Assembly: GCA_029204225.1 (NCBI GenBank)
Contig: CM055111.1
Coordinates: 14,031,011-14,095,010 of the forward strand
Direction: 5' to 3'
Source of the DNA: Diphasiastrum complanatum
Lineage: Eukaryota > Streptophyta > Lycopodiopsida > Lycopodiales > Lycopodiaceae
DNA: 64,000 bases
The translations under genes and the position numbers were made by a program. Within the stretch, counting starts at the first letter, position 1. Every line of letters begins with the position of its first letter. The notes under the pieces are model-generated. The model was not told the origin of the DNA and made no database searches. It worked only from the letters and a program-made list of their open reading frames with translations. Below, in pieces: positions 36,504-46,506 of this stretch.

Positions 36504-37440
36504 TTGATTTTTGGAAGGGGTAGAGAACGACCGGTAGTTGACGATTATCCCGAGGTGCCTCAATCAGAAAGAGCACCCATACCTTCGTCCGAGTGGGAGG
36601 AGGCCACAAGTAGTGAGAACTCCACTACGAGTGAAGATGAACTCGATCTGAGATCAGTACTAGATATCAAGTGGAATACTCCAAAAGAGTGGCCTCCCAA
36701 AGTTTGTGATGTCGACATCTGCTTGATAAACCTAGTAACTCTAAAAGCGCCCAAGAATATCAAAATAGGCGCTTCCCTAGGCATTGTAGGAAAAAAAAAA
36801 AAGTACGAATGGCTGTGTAGAAAGTACCAGCATATTTTTGCCTAAGACTACTAATATTTTTGCCTGGGACTACTCAGATTTGAAGGGGATTCCATCTGAC
36901 CTAGTGACACACATGATATCACTGAAGGAGGGAGCCAAAACTGTACGATAAAAACAACGTCGGCTACTCTACCACTTAAAGGAAGGAGTATACACTGAAC
37001 TCGAGAGACTTTGAAATGTTGGACTAATATTTCCAGTAGAGAACATCGAGTGGGATTCCCCAATAGTACCTTGCACCAAGAAAAACTCCACACGCATTCG
37101 CGTGTGTGTGGATTATAAGAGGTTGAACAAACAGACTAAGAAGGACTACTACCCATTGTCGTTCATAGACCAAGTCCTATAAGAAATGGCGGGAAGAGAC
37201 CTATACTCTTTCATGTACTGTTTCGCAGGCTATAATCAGATCGCCATAGCAGAAGAGTATAAACTGAAGACCACCTTCACAATCATGTTCGGGGTTTTCG
37301 CTTACCACGTCATGCCCTTTGGGTTGATTAACGCCCCTAGAACCTATCAGAGGTTTATGAACAAACACTTTGAGGATATCTTAGACGAAAACCTTAAAAT
37401 TTTAATAGATGACTTTTGTTGGGCACCCACCGTCTAAGAA
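36504..37440 (+). pseudogene. Gypsy reverse transcriptase relic
   Basis: 36504-36845 is an acidic linker. From about 36950 the RT reads YHLKEGVYTELERL, then SPIVPCTKKNSTRIRVCVDY, KRLNKQTKKDYYPL, FAGYNQIAIAEE, KTTFTIMFGVFAYHVMPFGL, INAPRTYQRFMN and ILIDDF at the active site (usually [YF]xDD). In-frame stops occur after ERL and QVL. Confidence 0.88.
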
Positions 37441-37655
37441 CATCTCACCATGCTAGAGAAGTGTTTTCAGAAGTGCGTAGTAACCTGTATAGCCTTGAAC
37501 GCTAACAAGTGCCTGCTTGGAGTTCCTTACGGGGGGGGTACTATTAGAACATGTAATTAGTAAGTACGGCATGGCAACTGACCCAAGAAAAATAGCTATG
37601 CTCCTAGCCATGATGGCACCGACTACGGTGTCCCCAACTTCAGTGCTTCTTAGGC

Positions 37656-38265
37656 TTGAGCGGTTATTACAAAAGATATGTCATGGCCTATGCCACGTGT
37701 ACTTACCAGATGACTGGCCTATTGAAAACCAACGTGGAGTGGACCTGGGACGATGCATGTGAGAAGACCTTTCAGGAATTGAAAGAAGCTTTGGCTAACG
37801 CTCCAACATTGAAACCACCTATGTATGACAGGGAGTTCTTCGTTTTCACCAGCACCATGGACACGTGCATAAACTGTTGTCTGGTCCAGATTTGGGACAA
37901 AAAATATCACCCTATTATTTTTATAGGGAGAAAACTGAACAAAGCCAAAGTTAACTATAGTAAGGCTGAGAAAATTTGTCTGGGGATAGCTTACACTGCC
38001 CCAAAAACTAAGGCATTGCCTACTACATCGGAAAGTGACTTTCTTTGCCAAGAGTACTGCAATCACCTTGATGATGAATAAGCTAGAACCTCCTAAGCGC
38101 TTAATGAAGTGGATAATCTTCCTTCAGGAATTCGACTACACCCTCCAAAGCAAGCCGCCTAAATTACAAGGGTTAAATGATTGTATTTGCGAGCTGGGAG
38201 GGGTTACTGAAACTGATGATGAGTGGGAGTCTGATCACCTAAGAACTTTTGAGGGTAGATGTTGA
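37656..38265 (+). pseudogene. Gypsy RNase H relic (native copy)
   Basis: The frame reads WTWDDACEKTFQELKEALAN, APTLKPPMYDREF, then a frame with VNYSKAEKICLGIAY. This is the RNase H domain that normally follows Gypsy reverse transcriptase. A frameshift near 38040 leads into MNKLEPPKRLMKWIIFLQEF, its C-terminal part. Confidence 0.85.
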
Positions 38266-38399
38266 TACAATTCCTGAGTGGTATATGGCTTTAGCAACCT
38301 ACCTATCCACTTTAGAGACACCCAGCGGCATGACAGCTCCAGAAAAATGAAAGCTACGTCTACAAGCCCTAAAGTTTGCTTTAATAGGGGGCACACTGT

Positions 38400-39130
38400 A
38401 TAGACGAGGGGTAGAAGGGTTGTATCGAAGATGCATTACTTCCGAAGAAGCCAAATTTATACTAGAGGAGTGTCACGATTCTACCTGTGTGGGCCACTTT
38501 GCCGGCCAGCTCACAAGTCAGAAGATTCTAAGGGTGGGATATTGGTGGCCAACACTATTTCAAGATGCCCATTTACATGCCCGAAACTGCAACACCTGTC
38601 AATGAGTGGACAAGACAGATAACAGGGTGCGATTGTTAGTTCCAATACAAGTCTGTTTATCCTTTGAAAAATGGGGCATCGACTTCGTTGGACCAATACA
38701 CCCAGCTTCATCTAGCAGAAAACATTATATCATAGTGGCCACTGACTACTTCACAAAGTGGGCCGAGGCACGGGCTGTGGCCAAGGACAATGCAAAGGAA
38801 ACCTCCTAGTTCTTGCTAGAACAGGTGATAGGCCGGTTCAGTACACCCAGAGAACTCATCTCTGACAGTGGTACCCATTTCCTAAAAAAACTATCAAAGC
38901 CTTGACCGATCAGCTGACGATCAAACACCGGAAGAGCACACCCTACCACCCGCAAGCCAATGGTTGAGCTGAGAGCACCACCAAACAACTAGTAGGTAAT
39001 TCTAAAAAAAATCGTATCAAACCGATAGAGGGATTGGGATAAAAAATTGTACTCGGCATTGTGGGCATATAATGTCACCTATAAGACCAGTACCAACCAC
39101 ATCCCTTTTTTCTAGTGTATGGCCAAAAAT
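38400..39130 (+). pseudogene. Gypsy integrase relic
   Basis: The zinc finger H-x-H…C-x2-C is visible as ECHDSTCVGHFAGQLTSQKI, then HARNCNTCQ. The core follows after a stop: EKWGIDFVGPIHPAS, YIIVATDYFTKWAEA (first Asp region), then STPRELISDSGTHF (second Asp) and HPTTRKPMVE. The frame shifts several times. Confidence 0.88.
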
Positions 39131-39647
39131 GTGTATAGCCAATAGAAATAAAGCTTCTATCCTTGCGGTTTGCCATGAAGCATGACCTAGGCGAGAAAGA
39201 ATCAATACATCATCGACTGGACACTTTACAAGACCTAGACGAGCACCGACTAGCTGCCTTAAATCACCAGAAACCCACAAGAGCGCATGAAAGAAATACA
39301 TGACAGAAATGTACGTGACTTCCAATTCACCCAGGGGCAGTTAGTGTTGTTCTACGACGCTCTAACAGAGTTGAACGGTGAAATTTTTAAGCACCAAACC
39401 AACATAAACAAGATAAAAGCTTATTGTAGTTAAAGAGACGCTGAAGTCACCTGTACAGTATGTAACACTTTTTACTGTTCATCTTTTCAGGTATTGGAGT
39501 GAACGACCTAGAGACATTACGAATATTGGAAACACTCAAAGAATCAAAAGTAGCCCTAGTGACCCTGTACATATACACTGAACGGAAGGGTGCGAAAAAC
39601 CCAAACAAATTTCATAAAATCGAGAAAAATACAAAAAGATTATTGTT

Positions 39648-39960
39648 ATGGAACTCACCCATGAACTTGGGACGTATACGGTGAAGGTAGACGGAGCCTG
39701 TAGACATTCGAATAGAGAAGATGTCATAGGAGCAGTATTGCAAAATTCCAATGGAACTGAACTAGCCATTTTAGGAGTCCTATTAGGGAAAGGATTCATG
39801 AACAACACCGCCGAATACAAAGCCCTTCTAATTGGTTTACAAATGACCATGAGGGTTGCGCGCACTATAGGCAACCTCCGAATTATGGGTTTCTGTCTGA
39901 TTCAAACACAATTTTGAAGTCTCAATCAAAGATTCAAGAGCTAGACCATCGCACTTTTGA
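39648..39960 (+). pseudogene. Additional RNase H domain downstream of Gypsy integrase
   Basis: 39648-39917 reads YTVKVDGACRHSNREDVIGA, VLQNSNGTELA, NNTAEYKALLIGLQMTM. A +1 frameshift near 39893 then brings in LSDSNTIL. These are the D (VDGA), E (AEYKAL) and D (SDS) of an archaeal/plant-type RNase HI. Tat-lineage Gypsy elements carry such an additional domain, normally between RNase H and integrase. Here it lies about 500 bp after the integrase, so either the order differs or a fragment was shuffled. Confidence 0.75.
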
Positions 39961-40389
39961 GGCCTCCATCACCATTCTTTTTAGGCTCTATACTTTTGTC
40001 ATGCTAATTTGAATCACTCACACTTCAGAAGGTTTTCATTCAATCGTTGATAGGAGTACTATACTACTGATTTCTAGAATGGCCATCAGTCACAATTGAG
40101 CAATGTTCTCTGCCTTGGCAATCATCAATGATCAAAGTTGAATTCCCTACTGTCTCCTACGACCTGCCTGTGGCCCTGCAACCTACCTATGGATGATTTC
40201 CACCTGATGTGGCCCTGTGCCAACTGAGTGTGACCTGCATTACCCAAAAATGAAAGACAGACTTTTTGCAGCTGTCAATCGTTGTCCATAGGAAAAGTTC
40301 AACACTGCCCTGCCTATCCAGCGCTACCAGAGAGGTATCTGAAGGAAACACTCATTCCAGGAGTTATCAATTTGAGTTCCGCCTTACAT

Positions 40390-40495
40390 CACAGACGAAT
40401 AGAGCATGTATAAACTCTCACAGACAGATAGAGCATGTATAAATTCTTTGTTGATTCAAAGATCGACAGATAGAGCATGTATAAATCTATTGATT
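40390..40495. repeat. Short tandem repeats, GATAGAGCATGTATAAA unit
   Basis: Three copies of CAGACAGATAGAGCATGTAT followed by AAA occur at about 40390, 40419 and 40466, with uneven spacing. Confidence 0.9.
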
Positions 40496-40670
40496 CTTTG
40501 TTGAATCGAAAGTGTTCGATCTTCGGGTGTCCCGAACATCGGTTGTAAGTCATTCGGCCTTCGGGTTGGTCCCGACTGTTTTTCCTTCGTCCTTGAGGTC
40601 TTCAGCTGAAACCATTAAGTTGGCGGTTACACCCTATGGGTTGACTCTTCAGGTTTCTTTGATTGATTAT
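40495..40670 (+). repeat. Dispersed repeat, inverted partner of 46090-46310
   Basis: GAAAGTGTTCG-TCTTCGGGTG, CATTCGGCCTTCGGGTTGG, GTTGGCGGTTACACCCTATG and TGACTC-TCAGGTTTC all recur on the minus strand at 46310-46090. The peptide frame across both copies is similar only because the DNA is. It is likely a repeat family (possibly an LTR end), not a gene. Confidence 0.85.
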
Positions 40671-40689
40671 GCATATGCTACAAAAGCAC

Positions 40690-40964
40690 AAAATAATCAT
40701 ATCGATAATTTTTTTGTGATGAAAATGACCAAGCCTACAGTGCCAAAGCAAGTCTTTATTGATTGAAACTAATGTAATCAGAGCTTGTGAATTACTAGAA
40801 TAACCATGATTATGTTTACAAAGGTATTCTTGTTTTTTCCCAAGTGCAAAAACCTTCTTACTTCTATCTAAAATGGTGCAACAATGTGAATCAAACTTGA
40901 TTCTATGTCCTAGATCTATTATCATACCAATTGACTGGAAAGTCTTGATATTTTGTATGCACAT
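40690..40964 (-). mobile_element. Copia fragment: gag pre-integrase domain
   Basis: The minus strand reads IKFDSHCCTILDRSKKVFAL, GKKQEYL, then SINKDLLWHCRLGHFHHKKI, the typical pre-integrase block ending in the LWHxRLGH motif. It stops where the dispersed repeat 40495-40670 begins. No other Copia domain is attached. Confidence 0.85.
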
Positions 40965-41302
40965 TAATTGTGACTACTGTGGCATTCTCATGAGATTAGA
41001 TCATTGATGGAAGCTCGTCTGTTCTTTAGATCCAAACAATCAATACTTCTAAAATTTATGCTAAAATCAAGTTCCTCTAATCTGAAACAAAATGGAACTC
41101 CTATTCTATCAACGACATTAGATATGTCTTTCTCAAATTTCAAATATTCATTCAAATCTATATAGGTGAGAGAATTTTTAGAAGGAGAGGAGGAGGAATA
41201 CTAGTATCTACAAGATTAACTGGATTGTCCAAAATGGTTGTAGCTGTATTTACGACCGAATCTAGTGCCACAGTATCTACAACCCTAAACCCTAAATCCT
41301 AT

Positions 41303-41716
41303 TTAAGGGATTGGGTCTGGGTGCAGATGGTCACCCTTATGTAATCTGCAATACCTATTTCGCATCCTATACAAGAGTTGAAAATCTTTTGGCATTATAA
41401 TAACTCGCTTGGCATGTATGACTAGCCAAAAAGAGTCTTCAAAAAATAAGTTCTGATAATCCTCAACAGCCTCTTGAAGGCACTGAAGTGCCGCGAGTGT
41501 GAACCTAACAAAATTGCCAAGATCATTCCTAGTGATCTGGCGAATAGAACGGTAGAAGGGTGCTCTAGAAATTAGCGGGTTGGTTGACCTCTGATATTTG
41601 CGAATCTCAGACAACCACATGTTGCGGTTACACCATCTTGATTCAAGATAGCGGGAGGTCTTGAGGCAGAATTGAAAGAGAAAAAAATCTCTCCTCGTCT
41701 GCTTCCTCCTATCCAT
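41303..41716 (-). CDS. Divergent histone H3-like protein (possibly CENH3-like), intronless
   Basis: From ATG 41716 the frame runs 137 codons to 41303; canonical H3 has 136 residues. It opens MDRRKQTRRD, close to the H3 start (A-R-T-K-Q-T). The tail is short and lost its Lys pattern. The histone fold is clear: EIRKYQRSTNPLI (37-49), PFYRSIRQI (53-61), RFTLAALQCLQEAVEDY (71-87), FFED (91-94), IHAKRVIIMPKDFQLL (100-115). It ends with an extra 17-residue C-tail. CENH3-like traits are RFT-xx-AL (CENH3: RWT-xx-AL) and a loop one residue longer than H3. Against that, the CENH3 tryptophan is Phe. There are no stops or frameshifts. The same frame extends upstream to ATG 41791, but that part is not histone-like. 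It could be a young decayed retrocopy or a real variant. Confidence 0.75.
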   Translation of the reverse strand: MDRRKQTRRDFFLFQFCLKTSRYLESRWCNRNMWLSEIRKYQRSTNPLISRAPFYRSIRQITRNDLGNFVRFTLAALQCLQEAVEDYQNLFFEDSFWLVIHAKRVIIMPKDFQLLYRMRNRYCRLHKGDHLHPDPIP

Positions 41717-41954
41717 ATCGTTAGGACATCGAGATATTGAACTTGTGCGCAATAAGAGGAAAATGATCAAGAGTGGTATAGAGTGGGTCATAGAGAAGCG
41801 ATATGTACGAAACGAAATGGTATATCACATTTGTGCGCAGGTAGTGTAATGGGGATCAAAGGAGATAGACGAGCGTCGCACAAGAGCGATATGTAGAGAG
41901 GCAGCGTAAATAAAAAGTGAAAAACAATACCTCGGGGGGGAAGCCCTTTAGCTT

Positions 41955-42150
41955 GTGGCTCGCACGTGTGAACGTACAATAGGTCGCACATGCGAACGTA
42001 CAACGAATCAAATTGTGCCATGTGTTGATGTACGATGCAATGAGACTATGACACGTGTCAAACTGACAGGTTGCACATGTGTCATAGTACAGACTAATAG
42101 GAAGGCGACACGTGTACCGTTGACCATGTGGAAAATGACATATAAAAGGC
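41955..42150. promoter_or_regulatory. CACGTG-rich spacer with hairpin and TATA box
   Basis: CACGTG cores lie at about 41963, 42052 and 42111, with near-variants at 41988 and 42075. Two of them form a 14-bp inverted repeat (ACTATGACACGTGT 42045-42058 and ACATGTGTCATAGT 42075-42088). A TATA box, ATATAAAAGG at about 42139, points right. The spacer separates the H3-like frame (leftward) and the 42365 frame (rightward), so it could be bidirectional or part of an LTR. Confidence 0.45.
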
Positions 42151-42364
42151 ACGCAACCCAATTATTTTTTTGTTTTTTTTCTTGATTTTCGCACATATCG
42201 TTCTTGTGCACTCTAGGTGTGTGTTCTCTAGTAGCTAGTGGTCTATATGTGCACAAGTGCGATGTTCCAAGTTCTAATTCCGTACATATCGCTCCTGTGC
42301 ATGTGTTTAACGACCAATTTTTTCATTTTGTTTACCTCGCGCACAGAAGTGCTATTTTCCATAG

Positions 42365-43220
42365 ATGGTGTCTTCTTCTGGAGCTAGCCGTGAGAGCACC
42401 CTAAATGCATTTTTTTCAGAGAACTTAGACTACTTTCAATCCCTCTTTCGATCTTTACTACATGTTTTCAAGACTGCACAACCAAATGGTGAAGTATTTT
42501 ATGACCACTATGTTAGATTCAGATATATGGTCAGTATCCCTGTGATCTCCATAGGTCCTCTCTCATTCATGCATTTCAGTGACCTTGTCCATTTCTTTCC
42601 GCAGTTCAAGCAAAGACTGGATATGATATATATGATTGTTCGGACATTCTAGAAGCTCTACAATGTGTGACGTCTGCAAGAGAAAATGTCATTTTGTTGA
42701 ATACCAGACTGGGTTTATATTTTTTTTGTTAGTTCAGATCCCGGACGATGAGGAAGCTGTAGCTTCTAATCCTCAGATCACCTCATCCTCAGTCCCATCA
42801 TCCTTCAAAGACATTAGTCACTTCCTTATTGACACCCCTGATAAGGATAGTGATTTTCTTGATGTTGATACTCAAGTGCTTAGGAATTCTTTCATTGGCG
42901 TGAGTTTTACTGCTGATGAATCAATGTCTAATGTTGAAACTAAATGTTTTTTTAATTTGTTAGTGTACCATATAATTGACGATGTATATATTACTACAAT
43001 GGATTTGTGTGATTTTTTTTAATATCATGAAGATGAGGTGCTTTATTTATTATCCGACGCAAATTCTGTATTGTTTGACATTACAGATTTTGAGACCGAA
43101 GACTTGGTACCTAGAATGGATTACGATGATGAGGAAGGACTTTTAACAGGTAAAGAATGTCTGACGAAAGCTTTGTCAGATTTTGTTGAGCATGGATGAA
43201 GCATGCCATCTGAAGAAGAA
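42365..43220 (+). pseudogene. Broken acidic coding region, family unknown
   Basis: ATG 42365 opens MVSSSGASRESTLNAFFSEN up to VRFRYM, followed by the donor ATG|GTCAGT. A T-rich acceptor TTGTTAGTTCAG|ATCCCG at 42735 continues in frame as IPDDEEAVASNPQ, SFKDISHFLIDTPDKDSDFL up to DLCDFF. A frameshift at a T-run (43013-43020) leads into YHEDEVLYLLSDANSVLFDI, DFETEDLVPRMDYDDEEGLL. A stop follows SDFVEHG. I do not recognise it. The text is acidic with no transmembrane part. The TATA box at 42139 fits as its promoter. It could be the first gene of an unrecognised mobile element. Confidence 0.4.
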
Positions 43221-43439
43221 TTCATGGCAATTCAGTCCTAAATGGGCTTCCCTTGTCCATCCTTAATGCATTTCATAGATGGCTATTCTTTAGTAGGAGG
43301 TCATAATATAGATCATTAGGATCTGTTTGCTACCGATGATGAAGAATGTGTAAGTGTTTTTACTTCGCACTTGTAATTGATGACTTTGTTGCACACCGAG
43401 GTGGTCCTCATTCCATAGGGATAGTGGACTTGGCCACTA

Positions 43440-43875
43440 TCTGAGACATTTCCGAAAGAATGAGATTTGTATTGCTCATTCTAAGTTTAGCCCAATTGGG
43501 GAGACGCTAATAATGGCTGTTAAAGCTTTATCTTATTAACTAGGAGGACATAAATTTGTCAAGACAAATAAGATAATTTTCATCAAGAGATCTTATGTTT
43601 TGAACATTCTAGGTTTTACTGATGAGAATGTTCCTTTAAGGGGCTCTCATTATTCATTGTACTCTACATATATTGAACTTAGTGAAAATAATGATAATGC
43701 AAATCTATTAGTTGCATACTCAAGAAGAGAATTTCTTTATGACAATACACCATTGAAGGAGATACAAAAACTGATGATGAAGAGTGAAAACTTTGTATTC
43801 TATATTTATATAGTCAATCCTTATATAGTCAGTACATATCATGTGACAATGATGCTCTTCTCTCTTGCTCCATGA
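43440..43875 (+). pseudogene. Protein-like relic of unknown family
   Basis: One frame, with a single stop, reads AHSKFSPIGETLIMAVKALS, GGHKFVKTNKIIFIKRSYVL, NILGFTDENVPLRGSHYSLY, TYIELSENNDNANLLVAYSR and LYDNTPLKEIQKLM. The codon text is continuous and protein-like over about 140 residues. I do not recognise it. It continues the direction of 42365-43220 and may belong to the same decayed gene. Confidence 0.35.
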
Positions 43876-44229
43876 ATTTGAAAGTTTTTCTGAACTTGCC
43901 ATAATTTGAAGATCTGGTGATCTGTCTAATTTGAACTCTTCTGTAAAACCATTGAAACGATTGAATAATGTAACTTCTTTTTCATTGGTTCCCCCATGCG
44001 GAGTGTTTCAATGGAATGTTGCTCGTGCTTGCCAATGTGATTTCTCCATTCCTTGTGATGACTAGATACTCATGCTCCCGTAGGTATTGGCAAAGAATGA
44101 TGTGTGATCCCTGAGTATATGCTGCATCACAGTGAAATATATATATAGCAAAAAAAAAATTGAAATAAGTAATGATAGGAAATCAAAGAACATTCAAAGT
44201 AATTGATTCTGTAATGCATAATGTGAACT

Positions 44230-45060
44230 ATGCATGATGTGTTCTAGCCCCCATGCTTTTGATACGACATCAACAAACTCCACACAAGTCTGTTTGATGA
44301 TATGTTTCTCTGTATTTGTGAATTTATTTTTTCTTAGGATTTTAATCATACTGTCTAATTTTTTCCACACATCAACTTTCTGTAGTCTAGTTGTACCTCT
44401 TACCTCGAAATCCTAAGTTGCAGCAATGATCTCCTTCCAAACAGAATGTGCAATATTTGATGCTTTACCTGTGTGGTTTGAAAAAACTCTTTGTGCTTTT
44501 GCTCCTCCTATGCTTGGCTTACATGACAAATTTCCAGTCTTTCCTGAAAGTTTTTCATCTTTTTGTATTTTCACATGACCCCTGTGGAGTCTTGCTTTCG
44601 ATAGAACATCTTCTAATCTAGAGATGACTTGTTTTGATGATGATGTTGGCTTGGTATTCCAAGCAAATAATATGTGAAGATAAATAAGTTTCTCTATTAT
44701 TATCACCTCTGCATGAAGAGTACAAATATGTATATATTTTCAATGGAGTAGCCAATACAAGTTTCCAGTTTGGATCAAAATTTTCTATTGTTATACCTGT
44801 ATTTCTTGTAACACATGCAATATATACATGGATTCTTAGATGTCGCTCCATGAGAAACATTATATATGCATTTCAAAGTTTTCAAATCACCTACGAATGC
44901 CACTCCACATTGAAATCTCCTTTTCCAAGTACATTAAGTTGTACACCATCCATATGCTCTTTGATAATCCGAGGATGAGATGTTCTGCAGAATATCCATG
45001 ATAAAATATCATGATCCTCTTTCAGAAGCTATCAACACAAATGTACCATTAGATTCAAAA
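44230..45060 (-). pseudogene. Transposase-like relic, unassigned
   Basis: On the minus strand, pieces read in order with one +1 shift: LLKEDHDILSWIFCRTSHPR, IIKEHMDGVQLNVLGKGDFN, VGDLKTLKCIYNVSHGATSK, NPCIYCM, then LHAEVIIIEKLIYLHILFAW (frame 44413-44706) and KQTCVEFVDVVSKAWGLEHI. The Cys pair in CIYC and the LHAExxIxEKL helix resemble the layout of large DNA-transposon transposases, but I cannot name the family. It opposes the plus-strand relics at 42.4-43.9 kb. Confidence 0.4.
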
Positions 45061-45330
45061 ATCAACATAGCTAGTTATTTAGATTTAAAACGTCAATCAT
45101 ATTTCATTATTGAATGAGCAAATATACTTGGAAAGCTGCCAACCACCATATATAGTTTTCTGACTGAACACTGAAGTTAAAATCTCCTTGATCGATTGAT
45201 TGTCCAAGAGCCCCGTTCATGAGAGTTATACTAACCCTCTTCATCTTTTGCCCTTTAACTACTTCTAGGTTTTGATATTCTCCAAATAAAGTTTTTGTGA
45301 GTTTCTTCTACCCATGATCCCACAAAATGG

Positions 45331-46042
45331 TAGCACATGGCGTGCTACTCTTTTTATGCCACTATATGATTTTTGAAGAATAAGAATTATGGTTTAATGC
45401 ATACTTAAAACTATCCATCAAATTTTAATAGGTCCATCACAAAATACTTTGTTACTCTATAAATATAGGTTTACTTTTATTTTAAAAAAAAAAGTGTTAT
45501 TGAAGTTGTAAAAGCTAGCATGCCAGCGTGCTAGCTTGCAAATTTTTTATTTAAAAAAAAAAAATTGAACTTTTTTTTGAAAAAATAAATTTTTTTTTTG
45601 GAGCTGATTTGACTAGCATGCCGGTGTGTAGCTAGCCGAGTAAATTATAAAATAGAAAAGCTATTTTGACACATTTGAGAATAAAATTTTGAGTAGAAAC
45701 ATTGTTTCAGAATAGTTTTCCAACCTCCAAACATAGTAAGCTGACGTGCTAAGTAAAACAACTATTTTTTTGTTTGCAACATTTAAAGATAGCACATCGG
45801 CGTGCTATATGAAATGAGAAAAAACAATTTGTAGCCTTTCAACCTAGCACGTCGGTGTGCTAACAAGACCGCCCGAAAAAAAAAATTGTAGCCTCCAAAC
45901 ACGCCGGCGTGCTACCTTTGGAGGCTACACAAAAAAAAATTGAAATTTTTCTACTTTGTGACATTTTTAACTATGTAACAAACCACATTCTTAATAATAT
46001 ACATTGAAGTAGTAGCGTAAAAATATAGCACACCACGCGCTA
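45331..46042. repeat. Cluster of eight or more 18-bp palindromes
   Basis: Imperfect palindromes of consensus TAGCACRYCGGCGTGCTA occur at about 45331, 45514, 45613, 45734, 45790, 45845, 45900 and 46026, mostly separated by A- or T-rich tracts. One of them (45900-45914) sits inside a larger hairpin, GTAGCCTCCAAA / TTTGGAGGCTAC (45888-45927). Confidence 0.85.
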
Positions 46043-46054
46043 TCGTTTTGTTGA

Positions 46055-46337
46055 ATCATGTGAAGAAACAATGTGTTTCGAGCCACAAAGCTTTGCTAGC
46101 TTTAGAGCTTAAGGCCAAAGAAACCTGAGGAGTCAACCCACAGGGTGTAACCGCCAACTTAACAGTTTTAACTGAAGACCTCGAGGACGAAAGAAAAATA
46201 GTCAGGACCAACTCGAAGGCCGAATGACGAACAGTCGATGTTCGAACACCCGAAGACCGAATGACGAACAGTCGATGTTCGGACACCCGAAGACCGAACA
46301 CTTTCGGTTCTTCATGCTCCGTGTATAGGAAAATCAA
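46055..46337 (-). repeat. Dispersed repeat with internal 37-bp duplication
   Basis: It is the inverted partner of 40495-40670 and longer than it. In this copy CGAATGACGAACAGTCGATG followed by TTCGRACACCCGAAGAC is duplicated in tandem (46221-46294, period 37). Confidence 0.85.
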
Positions 46338-46506
46338 GGAAGTACCATGAAGTACAATCCCCTACTCTGATTCTGATGACATCATCCAAGGGAACGTTAG
46401 GACGTGCCTAATCAGCCGTTCTTAGGTTTCTTAATCTATCTATGCAGATGTTATTTCTTGACGAATGAAGATTGTTCAAAGACTGAAGAAGAGTAAGAGA
46501 TAATGT

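Larger units (their letters stand above)
35072..39960 (+). mobile_element. Gypsy element (Tat/Athila-like), decayed, with extra RNase H after integrase
   Basis: Gag, zinc knuckle, aspartic protease, reverse transcriptase, RNase H and integrase follow in the standard Gypsy order. A second RNase H-type domain then follows the integrase. All pieces are plus strand and spaced as in one element, broken by many stops and frameshifts. LTRs, primer site and polypurine tract were not found, so both ends are uncertain. Low sequence decay in most domains suggests middle age. Confidence 0.85.

Noticed and set aside
41281-41298. Two AAACCCTA-type units (telomere-like)
   Set aside because: Only two units; it may be a telobox-like site but is not an interstitial telomere array.
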